NCBI GenBank assembly: GCA_001577215.1
Contig: LSCC01000073.1
Location: 1 to 24,049 of the forward strand
Source of the DNA: Fidelibacterota bacterium TCS52
GTDB lineage: Bacteria; Fidelibacterota; Fidelibacteria; Fidelibacterales; Fidelibacteraceae
Length of the DNA: 24,049 nt
Reading direction: 5' to 3'
The notes below the pieces were generated by a model that had not been told where the DNA came from, searched no databases, and saw only the letters and a list, made by a program, of their open reading frames with translations. Below, in pieces: positions 15,444 through 24,049 of the stretch. The position numbers and the translations under genes are program-made. Every line of letters starts with the position of its first letter. Positions within the stretch are counted from its first letter, which is position 1.

Positions 15444-16997
15444 ATGAATAATGAATTAGATAAAATATTAATATTGGATTTTGGTTCACAATATACTCAA
15501 CTCATTGCACGTAGAATTCGGGAAATGAATGTTTATTGTGAAATTAACGCTTATAATATTTCAATTGATGAAATATTAAAATTTTCGCCTAAAGGAATAA
15601 TTTTATCCGGCAGTCCTTTCAGTGTTTTAAATGAAAATGCACCTATAATAGATAAAAAAATATTTAGTATAAATATTCCAATTTTAGGAATATGTTATGG
15701 TTTACAATTAATAACGAAACATTTCAACGGTGAGGTTGAGAAAACTACTAAAAAAGAATATGGAAAGGCGAAATTAATAGTTAAACAAGAAAATGAATTG
15801 TTTGATCATGTTTTTGAAGAGCAAAATTCTATCAATGTCTGGATGAGTCACGGTGATAAAGTTCTCACACTACCAGCTAATTTTGAAGTCATTGCGGAAA
15901 CTTTGAATTCTCCAATTTCAGCAATTAAACATAAAATAAAACCAATTTATGCTTTACAATTTCATCCGGAAGTAATGCATACGAAAGATAATAATCAAAT
16001 ATTAAATAATTTTGTAATTAATATTTGTAAAGCAAGTGCAAATTGGACAGCAAAGAATTTTATTAATAAAGAATTAAGTGTTATTCAAAAAATGGTTGGG
16101 AATAAACAAGTTATTTGTGGTCTATCAGGTGGGGTTGATTCTTCTGTCGTTGCATTATTACTTCATAAAACGATAGGAAATAATTTAACTTGTATATTTG
16201 TTAATACAGGATTGTTACGGTTAAATGAAGCGAAAGAAGTAAGAAAAATATTTAAAGAAAATTATAAGATAAATCTAGTCTATGTTGATGCAGAAGAGAG
16301 ATTTTTAAATGCATTACAAAATGTGATCGATCCTGAAGAAAAGAGAAAAATAATCGGGAAATTATTTATTAAAATATTTGAAGAGGAGGGAAAGAAAATT
16401 GGAGATATTGATTTTTTAGCACAAGGAACTTTATATCCCGATGTTATTGAATCAATTTCATTCAAAGGTCCCTCTGCGACAATAAAGTCTCATCATAATG
16501 TTGGCGGTTTACCTGAAAAAATGAAATTAAAACTTATTGAACCACTGCATGAATTATTTAAAGACGAAGTTCGTAAAGTTGGTAAGGAATTGGGTTTGAT
16601 AGATAAAATATTATATCGACATCCGTTTCCGGGTCCAGGTTTAGCCGTTAGAATTATTGGAAAAATCACGAAAGAAAGGTGTGATATTCTACGAAGAGCA
16701 GATAATATTGCAATAGCTGAATTGAAAAACCATGATCAATATGATAAAATATGGCAAGCATTTTGTGTGCTGTTACCTGTGAAAACCGTGGGAGTAATGG
16801 GAGATGAAAGATCGTATGAGAATGTTGTTGCATTAAGAGCAGTTACAAGTACTGACGGAATGACAGCTGATTGGTCAAAAATTCCTTATGATATTTTGGG
16901 AAAAATTTCCAATCGAATAATTAATGAAGTTAGTGGAATAAATAGAGTTGTTTATGATATAAGTTCGAAACCACCAGCTACAATAGAATGGGAATAA
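15444..16997 (+). CDS. guaA: GMP synthase (glutamine-hydrolysing)
   Basis: Converts XMP to GMP using ATP and glutamine. The class I amidotransferase domain has the nucleophile Cys84 (GICYGLQL) and the His174-Pro-Glu176 pair (QFHPEV). The ATP pyrophosphatase domain has SGGVDSS (228-234). The C-terminal dimerisation domain contains RHPFPGPGLAVRI and ends in PPATIEWE, the normal family terminus. Length (517 aa) is standard. It follows guaB by 8 bases with no separate promoter, so the two are almost certainly co-transcribed. Confidence 0.97.
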   Translation: MNNELDKILILDFGSQYTQLIARRIREMNVYCEINAYNISIDEILKFSPKGIILSGSPFSVLNENAPIIDKKIFSINIPILGICYGLQLITKHFNGEVEKTTKKEYGKAKLIVKQENELFDHVFEEQNSINVWMSHGDKVLTLPANFEVIAETLNSPISAIKHKIKPIYALQFHPEVMHTKDNNQILNNFVINICKASANWTAKNFINKELSVIQKMVGNKQVICGLSGGVDSSVVALLLHKTIGNNLTCIFVNTGLLRLNEAKEVRKIFKENYKINLVYVDAEERFLNALQNVIDPEEKRKIIGKLFIKIFEEEGKKIGDIDFLAQGTLYPDVIESISFKGPSATIKSHHNVGGLPEKMKLKLIEPLHELFKDEVRKVGKELGLIDKILYRHPFPGPGLAVRIIGKITKERCDILRRADNIAIAELKNHDQYDKIWQAFCVLLPVKTVGVMGDERSYENVVALRAVTSTDGMTADWSKIPYDILGKISNRIINEVSGINRVVYDISSKPPATIEWE

Positions 16998-17076
16998 AAA
17001 ATTTACTGTTTTTGTAAAATATTGGAATAAGTAAATTCATAGAATAATAAATTTAGAATAAAATTAACTATAAGTA

Positions 17077-18471
17077 ATGAAAACAAAGTGGTCAAAATTA
17101 GCACATAGAGTACATCAAAATATTTTATTGCATGATCTCTTGGCAAAAAATAAGAAAATATTAATTGCTTTTTCCGGTGGAAGGGATTCGGTTGTTTTAT
17201 TCAATGTTTTAAGAGAATTATCAGCTTTTTGGAAGTGGAAACTATTATTAGGACATATTGATCATAGTTTAAGAATTGATGAAGATGAGAAAGAAACAGA
17301 ATTCTGTAGCAATATTGCCCGAAAATACGATATTGAATTGTTAGAACAAAAAATTAATGTTAAAAAATATGCTAGCCAAAATAGTATTTCAATAGAAGAT
17401 GCGGCTAGAAAATTGCGTTATGAGATATTAGATAAATGGATGAATAATAATTCAATTGATTTTATGGTTACCGGTCACCATCAGAGTGATCAAGCAGAAA
17501 CAATAATGTATCGTCTTTTAACCGGTTCAGGATTTAATGGATTAAGTGGAATACCTAATAAGCGTAGAAAAATAATCCGGCCAATTTTAGATATTACAAG
17601 AGATGAAATAAATAATTATATTTCAGAAAATAAATTAGATTTTATGGAAGATAGCTCAAATATTGATATTAATTTTCAACGTAATCGGATTAGAAATAAA
17701 ATTATTCCTTCAATTAAGAAAAATGGTTATGAACAGATAGAATCAAATTTAGCAAAGAGTGGTACAGCAATTGCATCTGCAAAAATTGCAATAAATTATT
17801 TTATTGAAAAGGAATTTGACGATCTAATTAGCAATAAAAATGGTGTTTATAAGTTCAAAATAAGTGATGTTAAAAAATTACCAAGTTTTGCGATTGATGA
17901 ATTATTAAAATCGATATTTAAAAGATCATTAAATATTAAAAAACATATACCTCAAAAGGAAATATTACAGTTAAAGTATTTTATATTTAAATCTGAAACG
18001 GGAAGTATTTATAAAGTAGAGAATAATTATCAGTTTATTGTTAATAGGGACTATATTTTAATTTCGAAAAGTGTGAAAGATTATAATTATGAATTAGATA
18101 TTAATGATAAATCAATTAAAATAAATAATATAGGAACTATTATTGTTAAAAAGGTAAAAAAAGTAAAGAGAGAAAAGGATTATAATATCAATTGTGAATA
18201 TTTTAATGTAGATATTGTCAATAATAATTTGTATATTAAAAATTGGAAAAATGGTGACAGAATGGTACCATTTGGAATGAATGAGAGTAAAAAAGTGAGC
18301 GATATTTTGACAAATGCAAAGGTTGATGTTTATAAGAGAATGAAGTATCCTGTGATTTTTGCAGGAAATGAAATTATTTGGATTCCGGGAGTTAAAAGAG
18401 CAGAAAAATTTAGGATCAATAATTTCAATGATTCTGCATATGAAATTGTTTTTAAGCAAGGAATGAAATAA
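17077..18471 (+). CDS. tilS: tRNA(Ile)-lysidine synthase
   Basis: Modifies C34 of the AUA-reading isoleucine tRNA to lysidine, using ATP and lysine. The N-terminal PP-loop is FSGGRDS (Ser33-Ser38), followed by GHIDHSLR, VTGHHQSDQAET and the FMEDSSNID and RNRIRNKIIP segments of the synthase core. The C-terminal domain includes LYIKNWKNGDRMVPFGM, the family's RxGDR-like region (here NGDR), and ends near IIWIPGVKRAEKF. Length (464 aa) fits the long form. An 79-base AT-rich gap separates it from guaA. It begins the widespread tilS-hpt-ftsH cluster. Confidence 0.95.
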   Translation: MKTKWSKLAHRVHQNILLHDLLAKNKKILIAFSGGRDSVVLFNVLRELSAFWKWKLLLGHIDHSLRIDEDEKETEFCSNIARKYDIELLEQKINVKKYASQNSISIEDAARKLRYEILDKWMNNNSIDFMVTGHHQSDQAETIMYRLLTGSGFNGLSGIPNKRRKIIRPILDITRDEINNYISENKLDFMEDSSNIDINFQRNRIRNKIIPSIKKNGYEQIESNLAKSGTAIASAKIAINYFIEKEFDDLISNKNGVYKFKISDVKKLPSFAIDELLKSIFKRSLNIKKHIPQKEILQLKYFIFKSETGSIYKVENNYQFIVNRDYILISKSVKDYNYELDINDKSIKINNIGTIIVKKVKKVKREKDYNINCEYFNVDIVNNNLYIKNWKNGDRMVPFGMNESKKVSDILTNAKVDVYKRMKYPVIFAGNEIIWIPGVKRAEKFRINNFNDSAYEIVFKQGMK

Positions 18472-18492
18472 ATAGAGGTATTAATTGGTTGA

Positions 18493-19068
18493 ATGAGTAA
18501 AATGAAAGAAAAACAATTTACAGTATTAGATTCAGAAGCAAAAGAAGAAATAAAATTTAATATCTTTATTAAAGAAAAAGATATTCAAAAAAAAATTAAG
18601 TCAATTGGAAAGAAAATTTCAAAGGATTTTAAAAATAACGAAAAACCTCCAATTTTAATAGGTGTATTAAATGGATGTCTATTTTTTATGTCTGATCTTA
18701 TTAAAGCGACTTCAATAGAAATGGAAATGGATTTTATCAAGGTTTCTTCCTATCGCGGTACTTCTTCAACCGGTAATGTAAGATTAATAAAAGATATTAG
18801 TGCTCAAATAGTAGATAGAGATATTGTAATAGTTGAAGATATAATTGATTCGGGATTAACAATTAATTTTCTTAGAAAACATTTTAATAGTAATTCTCCA
18901 TCATCAATAAGTATTATTACATTGCTTTATAAAAAAGAAATAAGTGAGATGGAAATTGAACCGGATTATTATGGATTTATTATTCCGAATAAGTTTGTAA
19001 TTGGGTATGGATTAGATTATAAACAAAAATATCGTAGATTAAGAGATATTTATGTGATAGATGAGTAA
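18493..19068 (+). CDS. hpt: Hypoxanthine(-guanine) phosphoribosyltransferase
   Basis: Salvages hypoxanthine and guanine to IMP and GMP with PRPP. The PRPP-binding motif is VIVEDIIDSGLT (Glu115, Asp116, Asp119, Ser120). The N-terminal GVLNGCLFFMSDL (PPi-loop region) and SSYRGTSSTG (flexible loop) are conserved, as is the FVIGYGLDY near the C-terminus. At 191 residues it is slightly longer than usual through a lysine-rich N-terminal extension; a second ATG at 18502 is a possible start. Its position between tilS and ftsH is the classic order. Confidence 0.94.
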   Translation: MSKMKEKQFTVLDSEAKEEIKFNIFIKEKDIQKKIKSIGKKISKDFKNNEKPPILIGVLNGCLFFMSDLIKATSIEMEMDFIKVSSYRGTSSTGNVRLIKDISAQIVDRDIVIVEDIIDSGLTINFLRKHFNSNSPSSISIITLLYKKEISEMEIEPDYYGFIIPNKFVIGYGLDYKQKYRRLRDIYVIDE

Positions 19069-19082
19069 TAAATTGAGTTGTT

Positions 19083-19322
19083 ATGAATTTTGAATTAATT
19101 AAAAAAATAGTATTTTGGACTTTAACTGTTTTTGTTGCAGGGCTGATAGGTTATTTTGGTCGTTATATTGCAATGATGATAATTGGTTGTTTTAAGAAAA
19201 AAAAGAATAAAATAATTGAAAAGAATAATGATTATAATTCGGGAAAAGATAGATTAAAAGCAGAAAAAAAGATTTCTAAGAATGAATATAAATTAAGAAA
19301 AAAATTAAATAAGAAAAAATAA
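19083..19322 (+). CDS. Small membrane protein with a lysine-rich tail, unknown function
   Basis: A 79-residue protein I do not recognise. One hydrophobic helix (about residues 10-37) has glycines spaced as in packing motifs (AGLIGYFGRYIAMMIIG), and is followed by KKKKNK and a highly basic, probably cytosolic or coiled tail rich in Lys, Asn and Glu. It lies 14 bases after hpt and 10 bases before ftsH, both in the same direction, so it is probably co-expressed with FtsH. It could be a small adaptor or regulator of the protease, but that rests on position only. Confidence 0.65.
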   Translation: MNFELIKKIVFWTLTVFVAGLIGYFGRYIAMMIIGCFKKKKNKIIEKNNDYNSGKDRLKAEKKISKNEYKLRKKLNKKK

Positions 19323-19332
19323 TAGGTATTAA

Positions 19333-21312
19333 ATGATAGAAAAATATTTTACAAAAGAAAATGATGGCAGTAGGAAAAAGAAAAAAATAAAATTTAAACC
19401 CAAAAATGATCAAAATCCAAATAAAAACGATCAAAAAGAACCAGATGGTTTAAAAAATTTTGATTTTAAAAATTTTTTAAAAACTCCTACAATATGGATA
19501 TTTTTAATTATTGCTGTAGTACTTTTGGCAAATATGGTTGCAACTAATAATTTTAATGAGGCGGAAATTAGTTATACTCGCTTTCAAGGTTTAATTGATG
19601 ATGGAATTGTACTGAAAGGAGAAATTGAAGGAAATAGATTTCATGGTGAACTAACGCAACCTCAAACAATAATTAAAAATGGAAAGGAATATACTTTTAA
19701 AGATTTTATTGTTACTGTTCCATTTTTTGATAGCGATATGTTAAAACAATGGGATAAAGTAGGCATTAATTATACTTTTAAAGAAGAAGAAATTGGAATG
19801 AAAGAAATTCTAATAAATATGCTACCTTGGATTTTATTAATCGGTGTATGGGTATTTATAATGCGTCGTATGCAAAAAAGCGGAGGAGGTGGTCCAAATA
19901 TATTTTCTTTCGGGAAAAGTCCAGCAAAGAGATTTAATCCTGATATGTCCAAAACTACTTTTAATGATGTAGCTGGATGCGATGAAGCAAAAACGGAATT
20001 AAGTGAAATAATTGATTTTTTAAAAAGTCCTGAAAAATTTCAAAAATTAGGTGGAAAAATTCCTCATGGTGCTATTTTATTAGGACCTCCAGGAACAGGT
20101 AAAACATTATTGGCAAAAGCAGCAGCAGGTGAAGCCAAAGTTCCCTTTTTTAGTATTTCTGGTGCTGATTTTGTTGAAATGTTTGTTGGAGTAGGTGCAA
20201 GTAGAGTGAAAGGATTATTTAGTGAAGCACAGAAAAATTCACCTTGCATAATTTTTATTGATGAAATTGATGCAGTAGGACGACAAAGAGGAGCAGGATT
20301 AGGTGGTGGACATGATGAGCGAGAACAGACATTGAATCAATTGTTGGTTCAAATGGATGGATTTGATTCTGATTCCAGTGTAATTGTAATTGCAGCAACA
20401 AATAGGCCTGATATATTGGATAAGGCGCTATTGCGTCCTGGTCGCTTTGATAGACAGATAGTTGTAGATACACCTGATGTAAGAGGTAGAGAAGAAATAT
20501 TAGAGATTCATACTAAAAATATAAATGTTGCAAAGAATGTAAAATTGAAAACAATAGCAAAAGGAACCCCAGGATTAGTTGGAGCTGATTTGGCAAATAT
20601 GGTAAATGAAGCAGCATTATTAGCGGCAAGAGAAAATCGCGAAAATGTTATTAATGATGATTTTGAAGAAGCAAAGGATAAAGTTATGATGGGTACCGAA
20701 AGAAGATCTATGATCATTAGCGACACAGAAAAAGAACTTACAGCTTATCATGAAACAGGTCATGCTTTAGTAGCTGCATTTTCTCCGGAAGCTGATCCAA
20801 TTCACAAAGTATCGATTGTGCCTAGAGGTAGAGCTTTGGGTGCTACACATTTATTACCTGAAGTTGAAAAACATAATTATCAAAGGAAATATTTTATTTC
20901 TCAACTTGGGGTTTTATTAGGTGGAAGAAGTGCAGAAGAATTGATATTTAATGATGTTACTAATGGTGCAGGCACTGATTTGGAAACAGCCACAAAATTA
21001 GCGAGACAAATGGTTTGTGAATGGGGAATGAGTGATAAATTAGGTCCATTGACATTTGGAAAGAAAAATGAAGAAATATTTCTTGGTCGTGAGATGGGAA
21101 CAAAAGTGGATTATAGTGAGGAAACGGCAAAACTGATAGATGATGAAATTACTAAAATAGTAAAAGTAGCTCATAAAAAGGCAAAAGATGTTCTAAATAA
21201 GAATATTGATTTATTACATAAAATAGCTAAAAAGTTGCTGAAACAAGAAGTTTTGGATGGTGAAGAATTAATGAAGATAATTAAAAAATCCGGTATAGAC
21301 ATTAAAAAATAA
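19333..21312 (+). CDS. ftsH: ATP-dependent zinc metalloprotease
   Basis: Membrane-anchored AAA+ protease that degrades misassembled membrane proteins and regulatory substrates. A basic cytosolic N-terminus of about 50 residues precedes membrane helix 1 (about 52-71), a periplasmic domain, and helix 2 (about 163-182). The AAA domain has Walker A GPPGTGKT (251-258), Walker B IIFIDEIDAVG, and the RPGRFDRQ arginine-finger region. The zinc site is HETGH (473-477), with the third ligand Asp549 in GTDLETAT. AGGT lies 6 bases before the ATG. Length (659 aa) is typical; the long lysine- and asparagine-rich N-terminus is common in FCB-group FtsH. Confidence 0.97.
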   Translation: MIEKYFTKENDGSRKKKKIKFKPKNDQNPNKNDQKEPDGLKNFDFKNFLKTPTIWIFLIIAVVLLANMVATNNFNEAEISYTRFQGLIDDGIVLKGEIEGNRFHGELTQPQTIIKNGKEYTFKDFIVTVPFFDSDMLKQWDKVGINYTFKEEEIGMKEILINMLPWILLIGVWVFIMRRMQKSGGGGPNIFSFGKSPAKRFNPDMSKTTFNDVAGCDEAKTELSEIIDFLKSPEKFQKLGGKIPHGAILLGPPGTGKTLLAKAAAGEAKVPFFSISGADFVEMFVGVGASRVKGLFSEAQKNSPCIIFIDEIDAVGRQRGAGLGGGHDEREQTLNQLLVQMDGFDSDSSVIVIAATNRPDILDKALLRPGRFDRQIVVDTPDVRGREEILEIHTKNINVAKNVKLKTIAKGTPGLVGADLANMVNEAALLAARENRENVINDDFEEAKDKVMMGTERRSMIISDTEKELTAYHETGHALVAAFSPEADPIHKVSIVPRGRALGATHLLPEVEKHNYQRKYFISQLGVLLGGRSAEELIFNDVTNGAGTDLETATKLARQMVCEWGMSDKLGPLTFGKKNEEIFLGREMGTKVDYSEETAKLIDDEITKIVKVAHKKAKDVLNKNIDLLHKIAKKLLKQEVLDGEELMKIIKKSGIDIKK

Positions 21313-21332
21313 AGTAAATAGAAATATTTACT
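21313..21332 (+). other. Perfect hairpin with GAAA tetraloop after ftsH
   Basis: AGTAAATA (21313-21320), loop GAAA, TATTTACT (21325-21332): an 8-bp perfect stem closed by a GNRA tetraloop, starting at the ftsH stop codon. No T-tract follows, so it is not a standard terminator. It may stabilise the ftsH 3' end or tune folP translation, whose start has no ribosome-binding site. Confidence 0.5.
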
Positions 21333-21362
21333 CTAATAAAGTGAAAAATTAACTTGAATTTT

Positions 21363-22175
21363 ATGAATTTGAATTTTGCAAATAAGACATACATAATGGG
21401 AGTTCTCAATGTTACTCCAGATTCTTTTAGTGATGGTGGTAAATATAATTCCGTTGAAAAGGCAGTTCTAAGAGCAAAAGAAATGATTAATCAAGGTGCT
21501 GATATTATAGATGTTGGTGGTGAATCAACCAGACCAAATTCTTCAAAAATTTCTATCGAGGAAGAATTACAGAGAGTTATACCTGTAATTGAACAAATTA
21601 GCAAATTTGCTCCTAATATTTCAATTGATTCAAGTAAAGCACAAGTAGTTGAAAAAGCAATTGAAGCAGGAGCATGTATTGCAAATGATATTTATGGACT
21701 TCAAAATGATAAGCAAATGGCAAAAGTAGTAGCTAAAAATAACTGTCAGATAGTAATAATGCATATTAAAGGAACACCGGAAAATATGCAGAATAATCCA
21801 AAATATTATAATGTAATTAATGAAATAATAGAATATTTTCAAAAAAGCATTTCAATTGCCAAAAATGCCGGTATTGATGAAAAAAATATTATTCTTGATC
21901 CTGGTATTGGATTTGGAAAAAATGTAAATGATAACTTGGAAATTATCAGAAATATTAATAAATTTAAAGGATTTGGATATCCCATTCTATTAGGTGCATC
22001 CAGAAAATCATTTATTGGGAGACTTACCGGAGCTGAAGTTAATGATAGATTAGCTGGAAGTATTGCTGCAATTAGTGTTGGTATAATAAATGGTGCAAAT
22101 ATAGTAAGAGTTCATGATGTTAAAGAAACGAAACAAGCTGTAAAAATATTAGATGGAATTATTCGTAAAAAATGA
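21363..22175 (+). CDS. folP: Dihydropteroate synthase
   Basis: Joins p-aminobenzoate and dihydropterin pyrophosphate in folate synthesis. The family signatures are GVLNVTPDSFSDGG and IDVGGESTRPNS near the N-terminus, then SIDSSKAQVVEKA, LDPGIGFGKNVNDN and LLGASRKSFIGRL. The first ATG (21363) is chosen; a TTG three codons earlier (21354) gives a 273-residue version, and neither start has a ribosome-binding site. Length (270 aa) is normal. Its last codon and stop overlap the cdaA start as ATGA, showing translational coupling. Confidence 0.95.
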   Translation: MNLNFANKTYIMGVLNVTPDSFSDGGKYNSVEKAVLRAKEMINQGADIIDVGGESTRPNSSKISIEEELQRVIPVIEQISKFAPNISIDSSKAQVVEKAIEAGACIANDIYGLQNDKQMAKVVAKNNCQIVIMHIKGTPENMQNNPKYYNVINEIIEYFQKSISIAKNAGIDEKNIILDPGIGFGKNVNDNLEIIRNINKFKGFGYPILLGASRKSFIGRLTGAEVNDRLAGSIAAISVGIINGANIVRVHDVKETKQAVKILDGIIRKK

Positions 22176-22945
22176 TTGAATTATTTAAAATTGGTTTTAT
22201 AAGTTTTACTTTATTGGATTTGATTGATATCATTTTAGTTGCATTTATTTTTTATGCCATTTATTTATTATTTAAAGATTCTCGTGCAAGTCAAATGTTG
22301 ATTGGAATGATATTGTTAGGAGCATTGGGATTAATCGCTCAGGCATTAAATTTAAAAGCATTAGCTTGGCTTTTAGGTAGTTTAACTACCGCTTGGGTTA
22401 TTTTATTTGTAATAGTTTTTCAACCGGAATTACGAAGAATATTACTCTATTTGGGACAAGTTCCGCTGATTAAAAATATTTATGAAAATTCTTTTGAAAA
22501 ATATAAAGAAGAATTAATTTCTACGGTATTTGAGTTGCAGGAAAGCAAAATAGGTGCTTTGATTGTTGTTTTAAGAGATAAAGGTTTAAAATCAATTATT
22601 GAAAAAGGGGTTCCAATTAATGCAGATATTACTAATCAATTAATATTTTCGATTTTCAATACCTCTTCACCATTACATGATGGAGCTATAATAACATTTA
22701 GAGAAAAAATAGTGGCAGCAAAGTGTATTTTACCATTAAGCGAAAACATTGATGTTGATCCAACCATAGGAACAAGACATTTGGCTGCACTTGGATTGTC
22801 TGAAGAGAGTGATAGTTTTATAATTATTGTATCTGAAGAAACCGGTAAGATTTCTGTGGCATTTAAAGGAGTAATTAAAAGAGGATTGGATGAATCCACT
22901 TTAAGAACGGATTTATTAAAATATTTAGCTGGGAGAAATGATTAA
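22172..22945 (+). CDS. cdaA: Membrane diadenylate cyclase (c-di-AMP synthase)
   Basis: Makes the second messenger c-di-AMP from two ATP. Three N-terminal membrane helices span about residues 13-80, followed by a linker helix and the DAC domain. The catalytic DGA motif is Asp170-Gly171-Ala172 (SPLHDGAII). The second signature, RHR in well-known CdaA and DisA proteins, here reads RHL (202-204, in GTRHLAALG). The rest, including IIIVSEETGKISVAFKG, is intact. Length (257 aa) is typical. The folP-cdaA coupling is a known neighbourhood in FCB bacteria (recalled). Confidence 0.93.
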   Translation: MIELFKIGFISFTLLDLIDIILVAFIFYAIYLLFKDSRASQMLIGMILLGALGLIAQALNLKALAWLLGSLTTAWVILFVIVFQPELRRILLYLGQVPLIKNIYENSFEKYKEELISTVFELQESKIGALIVVLRDKGLKSIIEKGVPINADITNQLIFSIFNTSSPLHDGAIITFREKIVAAKCILPLSENIDVDPTIGTRHLAALGLSEESDSFIIIVSEETGKISVAFKGVIKRGLDESTLRTDLLKYLAGRND

Positions 22946-24049
22946 AAAAGTTATTTATATATTATTTAGTTTATTAATTACTATTGAGTTGTTTGGTTTT
23001 GATTGGAGTGTTGAACAAAAAAATAACGAATATATTTATGAAATTAAATTTAATGAGTCAGAAATAAACTCTTTTGTTGAAACAGGCAAACCATTTAAAT
23101 TACCTGATGGTTTTTTAAGAGCAAATGTTAATGATGCAATGCTTTTTTCGTATAACTTGATTTTAGAGAATGAGACAACTAATTTATCGCTTAGTTATAT
23201 TAATAAAAAAATTGAAAATTATGATCTTAATTTCAATTTAAAATCTGTATCAGATGACCCAAACGCTGTCAGTGAATTGAAAATTAATTATACAAATTTT
23301 GTTGATATTTCTTCTATTCCACAAGATGGGAGTATTTTACAAATATTTCCAATTCTTCCAATAGGAAAAAATAAAGTCAAAATTTTAAGGTCAGCTAAAT
23401 TTATACTTAATTCATATTCCAAACCGTTAACTCATTTTACCGAAAATAAGAGAATAATCAATTTAAATAAAGGTCAAAATTATAGAGATGAGCTGCCTGC
23501 AGAATATATTAATTTATATGTTAATGAGCCGGGATTATATAAGATAACAGGAAAAGAGTTAGAAATTGCCGGTGCTGATATATCACAGATAGATATAAAT
23601 TATATTAAAGCATATAGATGGGGGGAAGAAATTCCGTTAAGATTAGAGACAAATTCTTTTGGTTCTGTGATGTTATCTCAGGAAGATAATATTTTCTTTT
23701 TGATAGACACACTATCAAATCCTTTTGCTAACTATAAATACAATCCTTTTACGAGCTATGAGGCGATACGTATTGAATGGACGGCAGACAAATTAGGGAA
23801 AAGATTTATTGAAGAATCGGGTGCTTTAAAAGGTGAGCCGGATATGGTTCCTGCAGATTATAATTATTCAAGTCAATTTACTTATCATTTTGAAGAAAAT
23901 CAAAATTGGGACAATTTAGGACATATAGATGTTGATAAATTTACATATAAATCAGACCATTGGTTTATGGATCCTCCAATTAGTGATATAAATGCAGAAT
24001 ATTTTTATTTCGATATAAATAATATTGCAAACTCTATGAATAATGTTGA
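22938..24049 (+). CDS. N-terminal part of a secreted C25 (gingipain/PorU)-like protein, cut by the window end
   Basis: An open frame of 370 codons runs off the right edge with no stop. A signal peptide (MIKKVIYILFSLLITIELFG) leads into a region rich in beta strands. Near residue 190 the segment PAEYINLYVNEPGLYKITGK, then ELEIAGADISQIDINYIKAY and RWGEEIPLRL, resembles the prodomain pattern of C25 peptidases and PorU (a GxYxIT turn followed by a statement of value). The catalytic His/Cys domain would lie beyond the window, so protease activity and a type IX secretion role are inferred. The ATG at 22938 overlaps cdaA by 8 bases and has GGGAG 3 bases upstream inside cdaA. Confidence 0.6.
   Translation, partial: MIKKVIYILFSLLITIELFGFDWSVEQKNNEYIYEIKFNESEINSFVETGKPFKLPDGFLRANVNDAMLFSYNLILENETTNLSLSYINKKIENYDLNFNLKSVSDDPNAVSELKINYTNFVDISSIPQDGSILQIFPILPIGKNKVKILRSAKFILNSYSKPLTHFTENKRIINLNKGQNYRDELPAEYINLYVNEPGLYKITGKELEIAGADISQIDINYIKAYRWGEEIPLRLETNSFGSVMLSQEDNIFFLIDTLSNPFANYKYNPFTSYEAIRIEWTADKLGKRFIEESGALKGEPDMVPADYNYSSQFTYHFEENQNWDNLGHIDVDKFTYKSDHWFMDPPISDINAEYFYFDINNIANSMNNV

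Noticed and set aside
16998..17076. Terminator between guaA and tilS
   Set aside because: Only a 5-bp TTTAC/GTAAA stem is present without a T-tract after it; not convincing.
18112..18459. Minus-strand 115-residue open frame opposite the tilS C-terminus
   Set aside because: Antisense shadow in AT-rich DNA, rich in Ile, Asn and Phe, with no ribosome-binding site.

Overview
The window is very AT-rich (roughly 28-30% G+C judged by eye) and gene-dense. It carries bacterial housekeeping genes of a Gram-negative bacterium: lipopolysaccharide-core (heptosyltransferase-like) and Kdo-transferase genes, a lipoprotein with a lipobox, FtsH, and the start of a gingipain/PorU-like secreted protein. Short-chain threonine dehydrogenase, a DUF1015 protein, the tilS-hpt-ftsH-folP-cdaA order and a C25-type propeptide together suggest an uncultured low-GC member of the FCB superphylum (Cloacimonadota- or Delongbacteria-like). 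This placement is an inference from gene content; no rRNA is present.

Layout. Positions 1-437 are non-coding: a 14-bp tandem repeat at the left edge, two REP-like palindromes whose stems covary, and a 16-bp perfect palindrome just before the first gene. Positions 438-8233 hold a rightward block of overlapping or closely packed genes: threonine dehydrogenase, a GT9 heptosyltransferase-like enzyme, Kdo transferase (kdtA), two ABC ATPases of the ECF/CbiO type with no adjacent membrane partner, a single 528-residue protein fusing a CDP-alcohol phosphatidyltransferase (PgsA-like) to the complete FtsY SRP-receptor GTPase, and rimO. Positions 8346-12264 hold four leftward genes, separately spaced: DUF1015, a small exported protein with its own terminator, a sulfotransferase and a TPR lipoprotein. 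Positions 12508-24049 are rightward again: purF, guaB, guaA (purine and GMP synthesis), then tilS, hpt, a small membrane protein, ftsH, folP, cdaA (c-di-AMP synthase), and the 5' part of a C25/PorU-like gene cut by the window edge.

How the genes fit. The left block joins envelope biogenesis (LPS core, phosphatidylglycerol) with membrane-protein targeting; the PgsA-FtsY fusion unites the last two in one polypeptide and is the most unusual object here. The right block groups IMP/GMP synthesis and salvage (purF, guaB, guaA, hpt) with the widespread tilS-hpt-ftsH cluster and a folP-cdaA pair whose start and stop codons overlap. No tRNA, rRNA, CRISPR array, insertion sequence or phage gene was recognised.
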